Assembly: GCF_011397635.1 (NCBI RefSeq)
Contig: NC_064771.1
Location: 13,827,379 to 13,891,378, forward strand
Direction of reading: 5' to 3'
DNA from: Epinephelus fuscoguttatus
Lineage: Eukaryota > Chordata > Actinopteri > Perciformes > Serranidae
Length of the DNA: 64,000 bases
Below the pieces are notes generated by a model, which saw only the letters and a list, made by a program, of their open reading frames with translations, had not been told where the DNA came from and searched no databases. Each line of letters begins with the position of its first letter. The first letter of the stretch is position 1. Positions 23,086 to 35,738 of this stretch are shown in pieces. A program made the translations under genes and the position numbers.

Positions 23086-24049
23086 CATTACAATAACTCT
23101 ATGCTCGGACCCCTTCAGCATTGTTAAGTGTGTTGTTACCAGGGTTAGCACGGCTAGTGGTGCTAACATAATTAATGCTAAAGAGGTTTTGCAGGTCAAA
23201 ATGAAGCCGCTTACTCACCGGGGTTACCTCAGGGGAGACTGGAGAGTAGGCAAAGTGTTTCCACAGCAACAGTTTTGCAAGTTACCAGCAGTAATCAAAA
23301 ATAAGCGGCACTGAAAACAAGCTGCCACCTGGCCCAGGCAGTGGCTAAGGCTAACGTTAGCTAATCAGTGGAGCCTGGATGGTGGGCAGTGAGCACTGTG
23401 TTTATGCATGTTAAAGGCTGACTGTCAGGCTATCGAAGGCTAACTTAACTGAAACTGACATCCCTATTTATAGCCTTGTAGGTTTTAGCTGCAGCTGGTT
23501 CACGCCCACTGCTCTCCAAAATAGTAATACTGAGGGCGTCAGACCAAAACTGAGCTAAAGGACACTAAAACAAACTGTAGAGCTGAGGGGGAACTCCAGA
23601 GTCTGGTGATTATTTTCTGTGGGTTTGTCACTAAACATTCCGCTTTCACATTACACATTTTTTATTTCATCTATTGTTGATATGAAAATGTTGATCATAG
23701 CAGCTTTAAAGTGCTCAGAGAAATGGAGATTTGAACTCATGACAACTAAATAAATTCCATCTGCTGAGGAAGATGCTGGGGTAAGATCAAAAGCAGAGCA
23801 TTAGCTACTAACTGGACTTCGTGGTTAGATTGTTTTGTCAACTCATGTTAAAAATAAACTCTCAGTCATTTAAAATCAGCCAAAGTGACCATTGCTACCC
23901 CATGAATATCCTTGCCCTGCAAATATTAAATTAAAATTGGCTTTTAAAGGATTGAAGTACAAGAACATGCAGACACACTCAGCCAGGCTCCAGTTCCGCC
24001 ACCCCTTCATTTCTCCACGCAGTCCACAGGTGTTGGGGGGAAGCAAATG
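23086..24049. other. Intergenic DNA, no gene seen
   Basis: Includes GCTAACGTTAGC-type sequence at about 23350, which is scattered through the window. No exon recognised. Confidence 0.5.
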
Positions 24050-24265
24050 AAAGTTGGCGTATCCAATCATGGCCTGACGTCAGGGTGCCACCCCTTCTGG
24101 TAGTGAGCCCGCTGACAGAGCGAGCCATCTGGGCAGCAGAGAGCCGGCGACAGGCCCATCCATCCCTGTGCCCTGCCCTCTGGGCCTGCAGCCAGCGAGA
24201 CAGACTGGGAGAGCTGGCGGGGATCAACGCTCCTCGCTCGCTTGCCAAGATGGAGCATGTTTTGA
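24050..24265 (+). promoter_or_regulatory. GC-rich promoter-like block with CCAAT box and CRE
   Basis: CCAAT (24062-24066) and a perfect CRE, TGACGTCA (24075-24082), precede about 180 bp of sequence much richer in G, C and CpG than its surroundings, ending near CCAAGATGGAGCATG. Both strands are open across the block (24067-24290 minus, 24085-24495 plus), which high GC alone would explain. No protein family is recognised. It may be a promoter/first exon of an unannotated transcript, or a conserved non-coding element. Confidence 0.35.
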
Positions 24266-24818
24266 TGATTCTAGCATTCAGCGGGGTCAAAAATGTGCAT
24301 GTGTCACTTTATTTAATGCGGTGGGTTGGTTTCAGCCACGTATCGTCTGACTGGTCACAGATGTATCCCAACTGTTGCATTAAGGCCGTAAATAACTCGT
24401 CATATTTTCACATAAATATGTATATGTTTTTTCACCATTACCAGAAGATATTAAGTAGTCATGATTCATCTGTACACGTTTTGACAGACCTGTGATCTCC
24501 CAGTACATTTCTCCTGTGCTTTCTCATCTTGACACATTTTCTTACATTTCCATCATAACCAAAAATCAGTGCCGGGGGGAGACACTGCTGGTGGAGGGGT
24601 GAGGCAGCAACGATAGCAACGAGACACAACATGCAAGAGAGTTTTAATACCCTTCGGCTAGGTTAATCATGGTTGACAGAAAAGTACATGCACATAACTT
24701 AGTGAGTTCAGCGGATAATAATTGAGAGGTGGAGACCGGGTGTGATGAGAAAATTAAAATGATAATTGTCTTCCTGTTTGAACTAAAAGTTCCTCTTTTT
24801 TCCTCATTTAAATTCCAG

Positions 24819-25012
24819 AGAAAAGTTTTCAGCTAAAATGTCACACTTGAAGCGGCGAGCATCCCGTAGAGGAACCGTGTTTAAGCATTCATGGTTCATC
24901 GTGCTACCCACCCTGCTGGAGACATCTTTTCTGTGGCCAAGCACTGACCTGCAGGAGAACTGCCTGCAGACACAGCAGCTAGTAAACTGAATTTTGATCC
25001 CGCCAAGCTGAG
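24819..25012 (+). other. Exon-like block with small ORF (50 aa)
   Basis: A long pyrimidine tract ending TTCCAG at 24818 precedes the block, and AAGCTGAG followed by GTGAGT (donor at 25013) closes it, giving 194 bp between good splice signals. Inside, ATG at 24838 opens a 50-codon frame to TGA at 24988-24990 that starts MSHLKRRASRRGTVFKHSW. I do not recognise the peptide: it has a basic start and a short hydrophobic stretch (FIVLPTLLETSFLW). It could be an internal exon of an unannotated transcript starting near 24.1 kb, an lncRNA exon, or chance. Confidence 0.3.
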
Positions 25013-25039
25013 GTGAGTTTTTTGACCTTTGAACTTTTT

Positions 25040-25560
25040 CATCTGTCGAACTTTTTAGTCAAGCTAGTGGCATGGCTCTGTGGATGGCAATGTCAGTGTC
25101 GTTTAGGTTGGTCAGTCTACCACTTTGACTGAAATATCTCAAAAAGTATTGGATGGATTGCCACTACATTTTGTACACACATGCTTGGTCCCCAGAGGAT
25201 GAATCCCTGTCACTTTGATGATCCTTTTTTGTTTGTTTTCAAAGAGATATTACAGTGAAACTTGGAACAGACATTTGTGTCGCCCTTAAGGTGAATTGTC
25301 ATAACCTTGTTGATCTGCTGCTCTTGCATCTAGTGCTATTGTCACGTCAAAATTTTAATTTGTCCAATATTTTAGTTTGTGACTAAATACCTCAAAGATT
25401 TCTGATGTCCCCATTAGCTTTTGTGTTTAGTGCTAATATTAACATGCAAACATCAAAAACCAAGATGGTGAACATTATGCATGCCAAACATTAGTGTGTT
25501 AGCATTTTCATTACGAGCATGTTAGCATGCTGATGTTAGCATTTACCTTAAGTACAACCC
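25040..25560 (+). repeat. High-copy fish dispersed repeat
   Basis: GGTTGGTCAGTCTACCACTT, ATTGGATGGATTGCCACTAC and the GAGCATGTTAGCATGCTGAT segment near 25516 identify a repeat found throughout teleost genomes. It has no coding capacity and its class is unclear. Confidence 0.55.
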
Positions 25561-25689
25561 ATATACCACCGTATAAAATAATTGACAAAGCTACCATGAC
25601 GTTGCCAGTTGGTTTGTGGATTCCCATTTTGAAGTCTTGAATTTGGTATTTCTGTTGTTGCCATCTTGTTGTTGTTTTTGTAGCCAGAA

Positions 25690-26045
25690 GTGACCATGTT
25701 TGTACAAGAGATTGAAGCTGTGGAAAAGCAAGGGGTGGATGTGACGCCTCACAGACAGCCTGTCACTGAAGGCGGCCCCGCCCTTAGAAATGAGTAGCTT
25801 TAAGCCTTACTAAAATGTAAATGGGTGAGTTATATAAAAATTCACCCACCGTGCAGTCGTCATCATTGTTGAAATTAGCTATAGAGACCAAAACAGTTTT
25901 TTGTACCAGGTTGTAAACATGTTTATGTCTGCTGTAAACTCAAGCATTTTAACATGGGGGTCTTTGGGAAGTGACTCGTTTCCTGAGCCAGCCTCAAGTG
26001 GCCTTCAAGAAACTGCAGTTTGCGGCACTTCTGTGTTAGCTTCAT
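25690..26045 (+). repeat. Dispersed repeat, copy A of an inverted pair
   Basis: The run from AGTGACCATGTTTGTAC to CAAGAAACTGCAG, with TTGAAATTAGCTATAGAG and GAGCCAGCCTCAAGTGGCC, matches in reverse orientation the segment at 28670-29010. Both are copies of one dispersed fish repeat. Confidence 0.55.
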
Positions 26046-28007
26046 ATTTTAGCCCCACGGGTTGATGCTTGGGACAGTCTCACGGAGCTGCTAACATGGC
26101 TAAAGACTCTTTCCTTGAGTTTCTTGGTGAAAACTTTCCTTACAATGCTGGTTAATTTTAACAAATCAACCACAGTTTGAGTTTCATCAAAAACACATTG
26201 TTATTTCTGCCTTACACATAACAGTTTTTCAAGCAATTTCACTGTTGCAGATGAATTTTCAATGCTGGAATAAAATCATCAGCGCTTTAGAAGAGTTTTG
26301 GTGCACTCCCTTGATCTTGTTGTTGGTGTAAGGTGGTAAAAAATCTCAGTACAAACTGTCATGCTTTTTTTCTTCTTCTTTTTTTAAATCATCCTGACGC
26401 TCCAGTAAAATCCCACAACTTTATTGTTATCGTGGCCTCTTTGTCTTGGCTCATGCAAATAGCGAAGTTCAATGAGTTCAACACTGTCAACAACATAAAG
26501 GTGTGCTCCTTTCAGCACCAAACAAGAAGGCAGCAAACTGGGTGGACAGTAAACATAGAGGGGACTCCGGAAAGGTGCAAGAACATGAACAAGTCCCCAT
26601 TCTCTCTGCCTATGGAAAAGGAGGATAAACTGGTGGAATTGTAGAGCGAATAAGAGTTGGTGTTAAATTCATTGTGTATCTGATCCACCAACCAGCACTT
26701 ATTCTAGTGAGAAATCATAATTTTGTATGCAAATACAGTTTATCTATATGAATTATGTTGGTTCAGATTTGAAAAGAATAGTGTCAACATATGACACCTT
26801 TTATCTTGTGTTTCTAGAGTTATGTGTTTTTGCACACACCGAATAAATTGATAATATGCCATATTTCTTAAAGGGAGTTTGATGTAATATTTTCCACCAG
26901 GGATAGGATGGTAAATAATCTTAAAAGGGATCTGGTCTTGCAGTCTGTGACTGAAAACTCACATTGTCTGTAGATGCAAGAGTGTGTCAGACTTAAGTCT
27001 TTTAAATGTCTTTTCAGAGTCTTCTAGTGTATGGTAGGCATTACTGGTTATTCAATGAGTCTTCACAGTCCTTTATTATTTCTATCTGACTAGGCTCTGA
27101 TGCTGTCATATTCATGTCATATCCAACTTGTAAATGATGCTCACGTCAGCGTAAGTCACAAGGGAAAAGCTGCTTTTTATTCCGTATAGTCGGCCAAAGT
27201 CTGTATTTCAAGGTGATTAAACCCAGATTGAATGAATATACTGCTACATTGTTATTCAGGGGTTATAGGTTACTACCTGCTGTCCAGTGATGTAAATGCT
27301 TGCAAGTCATAAACATGGAAATGTAGATCAAACATAGATCCCATATGACACAATATATAGTACGTAGAAACAAGTGAGCCAACAGTCAGTGATTAAAATC
27401 CTCACCATGACTGTGTGCCAACAAAATGGAGAGGGATACGTTACAACACAATGTAAAATTAAAAAACCTGAACTCTAGGCAGGAAGCCAAAGTCATTTTT
27501 CTGAAAAAAATGTGTTCTTGTTTGGTTCATGAACATTTAGAAAAAGATTATTATGGTTGCGTGTATGTATCCTGATACTAAACAGATGACACTGACAGTC
27601 ATTACTCTGCAGAAATCCTCCAGTTCTTCAGTCTTGTTCTCTCAGTCTAGTTAGAGTGGTGGATTTGCCCATGGATTTTTTTTTATTTATTTATTTATTT
27701 TTTTTGTTCACTTAGTCAGATATGGAACAGAAGGCTCTCTGTGACATTTACCCACAATACTGTTCTTCACACCACCACCAACTGGACTCCCACTCTCTCA
27801 AAGTGAAGATGGAAGATTGTTTCAACAGTTTGTTTGGACGTACAACACACAACCTCCCCAACAACTAGCCACCTGCTGACTAAAAATGGCCGAATGCTGT
27901 TATTTACCAGCACACAGGATGTGAATGTAGTGGCTGAGAGGCGGAGAGAGACAGGAGTGGTTCATCAGGACAACAAGGAGCACCTGCGCCCACCCAGCTA
28001 CACAGCA

Positions 28008-28009
<2 letters not shown>
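26046..28009. other. Intergenic DNA, no gene seen
   Basis: A 103-codon frame at 26333-26644 has no domain and mixed composition, and is not supported as a gene. Poly-T near 27679-27704. No other structure recognised. Confidence 0.45.
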
Positions 28010-28050
<41 letters not shown>

Positions 28051-28068
28051 TGTGTGTGTGTGTGTGTT
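28010..28068. repeat. (GT)n microsatellite
   Basis: About 29 GT units with a single A interruption near 28044. Confidence 0.95.
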
Positions 28069-28669
28069 GCACTACGTGTGTGCAGTGAAAGCTTAGGTTG
28101 TGAGGATGTGGGGAGGACAATTATGTGCCTACATTGTAAGAGTATAAACTGTTGGATGACTCCCTACATGGAGATATATTATTACTAGTGCACACTGAGG
28201 GCTATACTGAAGACCAGAATTCAACACCTTTGATCAATGTTTGCAAGGCATTATACACCAGAAATATTTTTTGGCTTTGTAAAACTAATTTCACACCAGC
28301 GTACTACAGTTATACACACTTTGCATCCATCTAATGTGTGAACTTGACATGTTCTCCTGCGATTCCTGTGATCACAACACCGCAGTTATATGTTAAAGTT
28401 AGCTCAGTTGCCAGGAAGGCCACCTACTGAAGAGCTAACAGAGTCATGTTAAAGATCTCAGTATTTTCACACATACATTAACATGAACAAAGGATGCTTT
28501 CAGGTGGTTATTTTTGCTAATGTACGGCTGCAATCACTGGTATTCCTTTGTCATAAGCTAGAAGGTGGAAACCATTGGCTTAAAACTGTCCAAATCTTTA
28601 TTTAAATTTAAAAAAAAAAATAAAAATTATATTTTCAGATTTAGTTGTCAATCTAGATCAAGCGGCACC

Positions 28670-29010
28670 CTCTAGGGTTGCAGTTCCTAAAATGGCCACT
28701 TGAGGCTGGCTCCAGAGGTGAGTCAATCCCTTAAGACACCCATGTTAAAATGCCCAATTTTACAGCAACAAGTAAACATGTTTGCAGCCTGGTACAAAGA
28801 AACAAAGCAAGCAAACAAACAAACAAACAAAAAAAACAGTTTTAGTTTTTATAGCTAATTTCAACATTCATGACAACTGTACAGAGGGTGAATTCTTTTT
28901 AGAACTCTCCCATTCACATTTCATTAAGGCTTGAAATTACACATATTTAAGGGCGGGGCTTTTTGAGTGAGTAACTGGCTGCAAGGCGTCACCACAGTCC
29001 GTAAGTCAGA
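28670..29010 (-). repeat. Dispersed repeat, copy B of an inverted pair
   Basis: GGCCACTTGAGGCTGGCTC at about 28693 and the ATAGCTAATTTCAACATTCA segment at 28850 mirror the copy at 25690-26045. A CAAA tract at about 28802-28833 is a local expansion inside this copy. Confidence 0.55.
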
Positions 29011-30365
29011 TCCAACCTTCACTCCTCCACACCTCCACCCTCTCATCCAAATTTGGTCACTTCGGGCAACAAAAACCAAGATGATGATGGCCAGAATGCC
29101 GAACTTGAGGCTTCCACTAACCAGTGGGTGGCTACATCCATTATTTTGTACAGCATATGGTCTAAATATGGCTATATGGCCAAGTTTCACTTGTATACTT
29201 TTGTCAGTGCAAATTAAAAACAGACACTTGGTTTCCTCTTGACTCTGTCAACTAGTGTCTTGAATATTTCTTAAATGTTCTTGCTGGTTTTTTAGCTTGC
29301 TGCTGCCTCGCTGGTTTGGAACAGTCACACTGGATTTTGTTTTTACACCCTCATAGTTGTATGTTGATTGAAAAAAAAAGTTCCATGTGGTCATAATGTG
29401 TCCTTGACCACCTCCAGAGGTAGTTTGGCCGATCAGATCAGAATCCGTCCTCAATGCGTTTTGCATGCATTTACACCTGTGCTTTCATGTGGTCAAGTAC
29501 TAGCCAATTGTAATCCAATCACCCAAAATGCATTGTAATGCAAAGTGTAAAGGAGGTCTCAGACAAATTACCTAAATTACCTCCAATTATTAATTTAGAG
29601 TTAATATCAAAGTTAAGTCCATAAATGTTGACCAGAGAGTGGGAGTAAATCTCATCAGTTGCAAGAAGATATCTACCTTTGTTTTCTTCTATTAGAAGGG
29701 TTAAAAATTTCATCTGTATATGATATGGTTAATAGAACCTGAGCAAAACCCTATTTTATTCCTGTTAATTTCCATGGAAAGTTTCCACCTTGCATATTCC
29801 CAATATCATGTGAACCAATGTGGATTATGGAGTTATTTCATATTTTAATGTGTCAATAAAGGTCCATCCATCCATCCATAAATAAAAATACATGCATGGG
29901 ACATATATTGCAGTCTTGTCCTGTAAGTGTACAGGTATGTTATTCTATCTTTCAAAGCCACAAAATGTTAAAATCAGATCATGAGCATATTTGTCCCTCA
30001 CTCCTACAAAAAGCCTTCCATCATTAGCCAGGAACAAGATGATGTAACTACATTCTTTCTGTCTTTTTTCATCAACCTGCAGCCGCAGCAGAGTCAGGTG
30101 TATTTCACACAGTGGTACTTGGAATATGCCCACTTAGTTTGAAAGTTCAGAGTTCCTGTGGGCGAACGCTAACCAACTTAAAGTTTCTTTTAGCCAGCAG
30201 AGCAATTTGCAATGTGGCATAGCGGCCATTTCCCACTGTCATCACAACACTCTCCCCTCACTGCTGCATCGCTTCCATAAGACCCCCAAGGAGCAGCAGA
30301 GTGTAACAGCTGAATAGAAGTGAACACGTCTCTAAACCGCCTGCTATCCCCTGAGAGGAGACTGT
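29011..30365. other. Intergenic DNA, no gene seen
   Basis: Contains a CCATCCATCCAT microsatellite fragment at about 29865-29880. No exon or RNA gene recognised. Confidence 0.5.

Positions 30366-30416
<51 letters not shown>
30366..30416. repeat. (CA)n microsatellite
   Basis: Near-perfect CA array with one A insertion. Shorter CA tracts follow at 30436-30450 and 30573-30592. Confidence 0.95.
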
Positions 30417-30417
<1 letters not shown>

Positions 30418-31179
30418 ATTCTCTCTTTAATACATGCACACACACACACTCACATATTAACACACTTACACAACTATGATAATGAGCACACATACTGTGA
30501 GACATGTGTGAAAGCTGTATATGCATACCTGTACTTAGAGACGCCCGCAAATATACTACATTTTCTTCGTAAACACACACACACATACACACATTGAGTA
30601 TAAGGGTAGGTAGACATTTTCTCTTCCTACCTGTCAGTCAACATTCCCTCTCACAACTCTTGCTTTAGCATATGACAGCCCATCTGCATGCCATTACTGT
30701 GGGTTTCGACACTAATGGAGCCATTTCACCAAGCAATAAACTGTAGGGGAACATTAGCACCCAAGATGCAGTCTAACATCGCACTAAACTGACGGGTGCC
30801 GACGTGCTGCGCATCGCTGAAAGTGCCTCCGGGGCGAGGCAATGCAAAAATCGTTCTAAATATTAATATTCTTTAGTTTCTCAGAGAAGGATGAAAAGAT
30901 GAAAAGGAAAGCCCACACTCAATGTACATATGATCCTCAGTCAATCACGCTCCTCCCTTATAGCGCAGTGGAACACTGGGCTACTCAACAGGGACTTGGA
31001 TAAACAGGACATATATGTGCTTATACATGAACTCACACACATTAAAATATATTACAGAAATCCGAGCATGTTCATGTTACTCTTGCTTTTGCAAAGAATG
31101 TAGTACAAATGCACAATCAGACATTGTTGCACTGTTTGATTCAGGATGGTTCCAGTAGCTATTTCATGAGATTTCGTCC

Positions 31180-31612
31180 ATCTATTCATTTTCATCCGCT
31201 TATCTGAGGCTGGGTTGTTGGGGGCAGCAGGCTGAGCAAGGTACTCCAGGGGGGGATTTTGAGGTGTTCCCTCACCAGATAAGAAATATAATCCCTTCAG
31301 TGTGTTTTGGGTCTGCCCCAGGGTCTCCCACCAGTTGGATGTGCCCAGAAAACTTGCAACAGGAGGCACCCAGAAGGCATCCTGACCATAGGTGAGGGTG
31401 GGGATGTAGATGGATTGGTAAATTTAAACCTTTGCCTTTTGAGTCAGCCCCCTCTTAACCACAAAGGTCCAGCGCATCGCCCTGTCCATCTCACACTCCA
31501 TTTTACCTTCACTTGTAAACCAGACCCCAAGATACTTCGCTTGTGGCAGTCTCCTAACCCATTCCACCATTTGCCACCAAAGAATCATGGTGTCAGACTT
31601 GAAGGGCGCTGA
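31180..31612 (-). mobile_element. LINE reverse-transcriptase C-terminal fossil (RTE/Rex-like), internally deleted
   Basis: Read on minus, 31612-31385 and 31384-31180 correspond to two separated parts of a fish non-LTR retrotransposon C-terminal region. On + the landmarks are CATCCGCTTATCTGAGGCTG, GTGTTTTGGGTCTGCCCCAG, GTTGGATGTGCCCAGAAAAC and ACCATAGGTGAGGGTGGGGA. In the usual sequence a few hundred bases separate the last two; here they are joined at about 31380-31390, so the copy has an internal deletion. All frames are broken. RTE/Rex assignment is from memory. Confidence 0.6.
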
Positions 31613-31699
31613 CTCACATCTTGTCTTACTTTAAATTAAAAAGGCATAATTTAAGTGTTATACTTTAAACCCTCAACAGCCTTGGCCGGAGGTAATATA

Positions 31700-31985
31700 T
31701 GTTTTCTGGTTATCCATCCATCCTACTCTTGTGAATGCAATATCTCAGGAATATCTTGAGGGAATTTCCTCAAATCTGGCACAAACGTTCACTTGGACTC
31801 AACCATGAACTGATTACAACTTGGTGGTGAATGGTCTGTGTGACCTCACAAAACAGGCTTTTGGTCACAACTGCAGATCACTTTTCTGACCACTATTCAG
31901 CATTATATCTCAAGAACAGAAGGGGAGACATTTGTTCAGATACTGAATAGGTGACACTAATCTTGGTTGGCCACCTTGAAACTGT
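31700..31985 (+). repeat. High-copy fish dispersed repeat
   Basis: GCAATATCTCAGGAATATCT, CTTGAGGGAATTTCCTCAAA and CTTGGACTCAACCATGAACT mark a repeat common in fish intergenic DNA. Non-coding, class uncertain. Confidence 0.55.
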
Positions 31986-34900
31986 GCTGTTGGGTTGAAG
32001 ATGTGTGTGAAGCATCCATGTTTTAGAGTTTGTAGCTTCTGCAGCAATATCCATATTTGAAGTATTGTCTATTATCATGGTTACAACTTTGTGTTGTATC
32101 ATGTTCCTCTGGTAGTCCACCTCAAGCTACGGGTGATTGTCATTACAGCATGCGACAAAGCTCTCTATCAGACCTCTTTGCTCCTCTGTAAAAATAGTCT
32201 CTAAGTGAAGACAGCAAGTTTATCACTGGAAATTATTCTTTAGAATCTTACATGTCAATATAACGATAATGATATTATAATGTGTTTCTCACCGACCCAC
32301 CCCTGCTTTTCCAGCAACTTTTGTGCCACCAAAAACATTATGTGTTTTAAGCCAAATCATGGTCTTTTCTTAACTATGACTAAATGTTTTTTGTGTCTAA
32401 AGCTAACCTCACATTCAGCACAACATTTTTGACAAATGTAGCGTATTTGTGGTTCACAGAAACATGCAATGCAAACTTTTTTTTCTGGCAATTGGGTTGT
32501 GTGTATTTTCTGAGAGACAGGTCTTCAGAGCAAGAAATGTTTGTTTTTTTGGGATAATGAGATGTTGGAGAAATGGGCTTTCGGTCCAATGGGACATTTT
32601 TTGGACTAACAGGACTTTTGGGCCATTGATACAATGAGCAGTCCCCCACCTTTTCATACAGGGATTTGCCAGGTGTTTGAAGATGAGAACACTCTCAAGC
32701 TACTTATCAGTTTTCATCTGCATAAACGAGCGCAACACTGTGAATGCCTTCAAGGAAAGATTGTCTGAGAATTTGAGCTGCTGAACCCTTTTTCAGTTAT
32801 TATTGTGTCTCTTCATGCTTCCAGGCTTTTCGCCCCATCTTGAAGTGTGGCTGTTTCTAACAGGTAAGAACATTTTTGCCCCAAACATTGTCAGACAACA
32901 GGTACATATGAACTAGTTAGTTTTGAGCATACTGACACATAAAACACTCTCACGGCAACAAGCGTTCGCTTGCTCTGAAGGTGTAAATGTTGTTGTTTTT
33001 AAATGAATAACCAATGCTAGATCCCACCTGAGGAGAAGAAACTGCTTTAGACTATTACCTGAGTGCTATCTTAGTAACAGTTTTTATATTTTTTGCACAA
33101 TAATTCAAAAATACCTTTCTCAGGTTTTTCTTTTTTCTTTTTTTTTTTTATGTCTGTCTGGAGCGTTATTTATGCGCTCACATGAACATGGTCCTCACAA
33201 GGATGCAAGTGCACACAAGTCCTCACAAGGATACATAAATGGGCACAAACACTCACATGTGGTTGATTCATTTAAAATGAGGCTTCCAGATTCCCTTCTG
33301 TGTGCTTATGGCCGTGATTGCATGCCTTTAACATGTTGACATTCAATTTTAATCCGTCCTTGTAATTAGACAGGCCCCAACACCATAAGCAAAAATAGAG
33401 GCAGAGTGATTAAAACAGGAAAATCCAATCACACATGCTTCTTATGTCAGTGAACATTCACTGATGAGGTGGCGGCTCCACATATAGGATATAATACAGT
33501 AACAATTACCCTCTCACATATACTGTCAAGCACACAAACACACGTCCACGCACATACAGGAGCATTTTGGCACACACAAGTAGCTGTACAACCAAACGCA
33601 CACATGCACTACCACAACAATACTAATTAATCCAGATATCTTTTCCCACACAGGATATCCTTGGCTTTCATCCCCTCCTCAATTAGATTGAACTTCCTAC
33701 TGTTATGTTAGCGTTTGGATTAGGAGGAATTATGGAGGAATGCTAATGTTTTGAAATCCTCCTTTGCCTTTGACTTACTGCATCAGACGCTTGACAGCTA
33801 TCTGGCTGATATAAGGAGAAGTGTGCACTGTGTGGATCTGAATTAGTGTTTATGCTGCACACACACGTTAGCTAAACCTTCACTTCGTGCTAGCATCTCT
33901 AACTAACTAATACACGGGCCTCATCCAGTACTTCCATCACGCTTCCCCTGCCCTTTTTCTCGTGCTCCAGAGCTGAGAGGTCAAAATGAGAGCAAATGAT
34001 TCTTAGGATTTTTTCTGTGTGAACTCTGACACGTTCTTTTATCTCCTTTGGGACTCTGACAACAAAGACCTTAACTTGAGTCTTGATAATCACATGAAAC
34101 ACAACATAGCTGACATTTTCTTTATTAGCTAGTTAGCCTAGCTGACCTGAATGCAAATCAAGCCATATACTGCAGGCCTATGCAGTATTGTTAATTAGCA
34201 AATCTGCTAAACTTCCAAGGTCACTACGTGGTCACAAATGAAGGATAAAGTTAAGCGTAAAGTATCGCATTCAACTCACTGTAATGCCAGTTCCTGTTGT
34301 TGACTCCTGATGACTCTCACTGTTGATTGTCTTATCAATAGATACAGATTAAAATAACTGAGAACCAAACGCTCACGCAGGTCTTTTCGGTTTATCTGGC
34401 TGATTAGACCTTGGCTGAGCTATTCTGGGTAAGGTGTGAAATAACTAGACTTCATGTACTAATAAGCGTAAGTTGTCATGTCATTGCATGGAAAGCACAG
34501 GTGTAACTGGTAACATTAATGAAGGCTTCATTCTATTCGCATCTGCCAGTAAACCACGCAAGCGGGCAGATATGGAACAGGGCCTGGAACTGGTGCGTGC
34601 AAGAGTCATGCACACCTAATCCTAACACATGCTGTAAAAGGAATGCTATCGTTGTTAATGTGATTAGTTATACTTGTGTTTGATGTGTTGTCACCTGTGC
34701 TTTTCAAGCTGTTACACGTCAAGATGTCTGCTGTTAGATGTAGCGTGAGGGTGATCAAGCACTGTCTGTATGTGTTCACACAGCCCTAATGAGAGCCTAA
34801 TTAGGTAAAGTGAAGACACCTGTGAGAGTGTACCATCAGGCTCAATAGTACTATCTGTTGTGGCACTTGTCACAGGTAAATAAGACTGATACTAAAGAGT

Positions 34901-35374
34901 CATTTAAAGGATGTTTGTACTTTATTGTCCAGCATATTTTAGAGAGAAGAGTAAATGCTTTTAGGACTTGAGGAGTCTTTGACACTCAGTTTCTTTCTAT
35001 AGACCAGTAGCATTCTTTTTGTTTTGTGCATTTCCAAATCCATGTAGAATGGTTTCCTGTCAGTCAAACTAGCAGATGGTGTAACTGTAGTGTTTGCTTT
35101 CAGTTGCTAAGATAGCAGTGAGGTAGCAAACTTCTGGCACTGGCTGAAGCCACAACACGCAAAGAAATGTTGGTCTTCATTCTTAAAATGTCACTGCATG
35201 TCACAACAGCTGCGCGAGACAATAAAGTATCTTGTCAGACAATTACCTTGGGCACTTAAGTGGACATTAAATAAATCTGAAGTGGGTATTACATTCAAGG
35301 TGTGATGTACTCAGTGCAAAATGCTAACGCTGAGTAGCCTAGCCTGGTTCTCGGTTAGCAGTATATGTTCAGAC
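31986..35374. other. Intergenic DNA, possible regulatory sequence
   Basis: No exon recognised. 33240-33460 and 33610-33860 look non-repetitive and contain several TAAT-core sites (for example TAATTA at 33364 and 33624), so they are candidates for conserved non-coding elements; only a comparison could show that. A block at 32545-32650 shares short subrepeats with 11009-11100. Confidence 0.3.
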
Positions 35375-35396
35375 AAAAAAAAAAAAAAAAAAAAAA
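35375..35396 (+). repeat. A22 homopolymer
   Basis: A run of 22 A. The flanks do not show a clear retrogene or SINE, so it is listed as a simple repeat. Confidence 0.9.
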
Positions 35397-35738
35397 CTGA
35401 GCATAGTGTTAGTTCGGGCAGGACACAATGTCAAGCTTAGCTCACAACTCAGCTATATCAGCTGATCTTTCACCCACCGTCAAGTGATGGAGCAGATGAT
35501 TGATGGAAGGGAGTCAGCTGATAGATCACATGATTCCTTTCTTTGCAACCACTTGGCAACTCTCATTCAGGACACCTTATTTAAACTGCTCTGACCCGCC
35601 TACTGTTGCTGCTTCCTCTGCAAGCCACTTTGCAACTTGCCTCTACCCCAGCTCCTCCTTTTCATTTTGTGTCTGACTTATCAATTTAATTTCTGTTTGT
35701 CATTAAAGCTGCTCTGTTCTCTTCCCAGGTGGTCCCCC

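Noticed and set aside
24085..24495. 136-codon + frame over the GC-rich block
   Set aside because: Both strands are open because of high GC, and codon pattern and content do not suggest a protein. Kept only as a promoter/exon candidate.
26333..26644. 103-codon + frame
   Set aside because: No recognisable domain, no splice context and low-complexity start.
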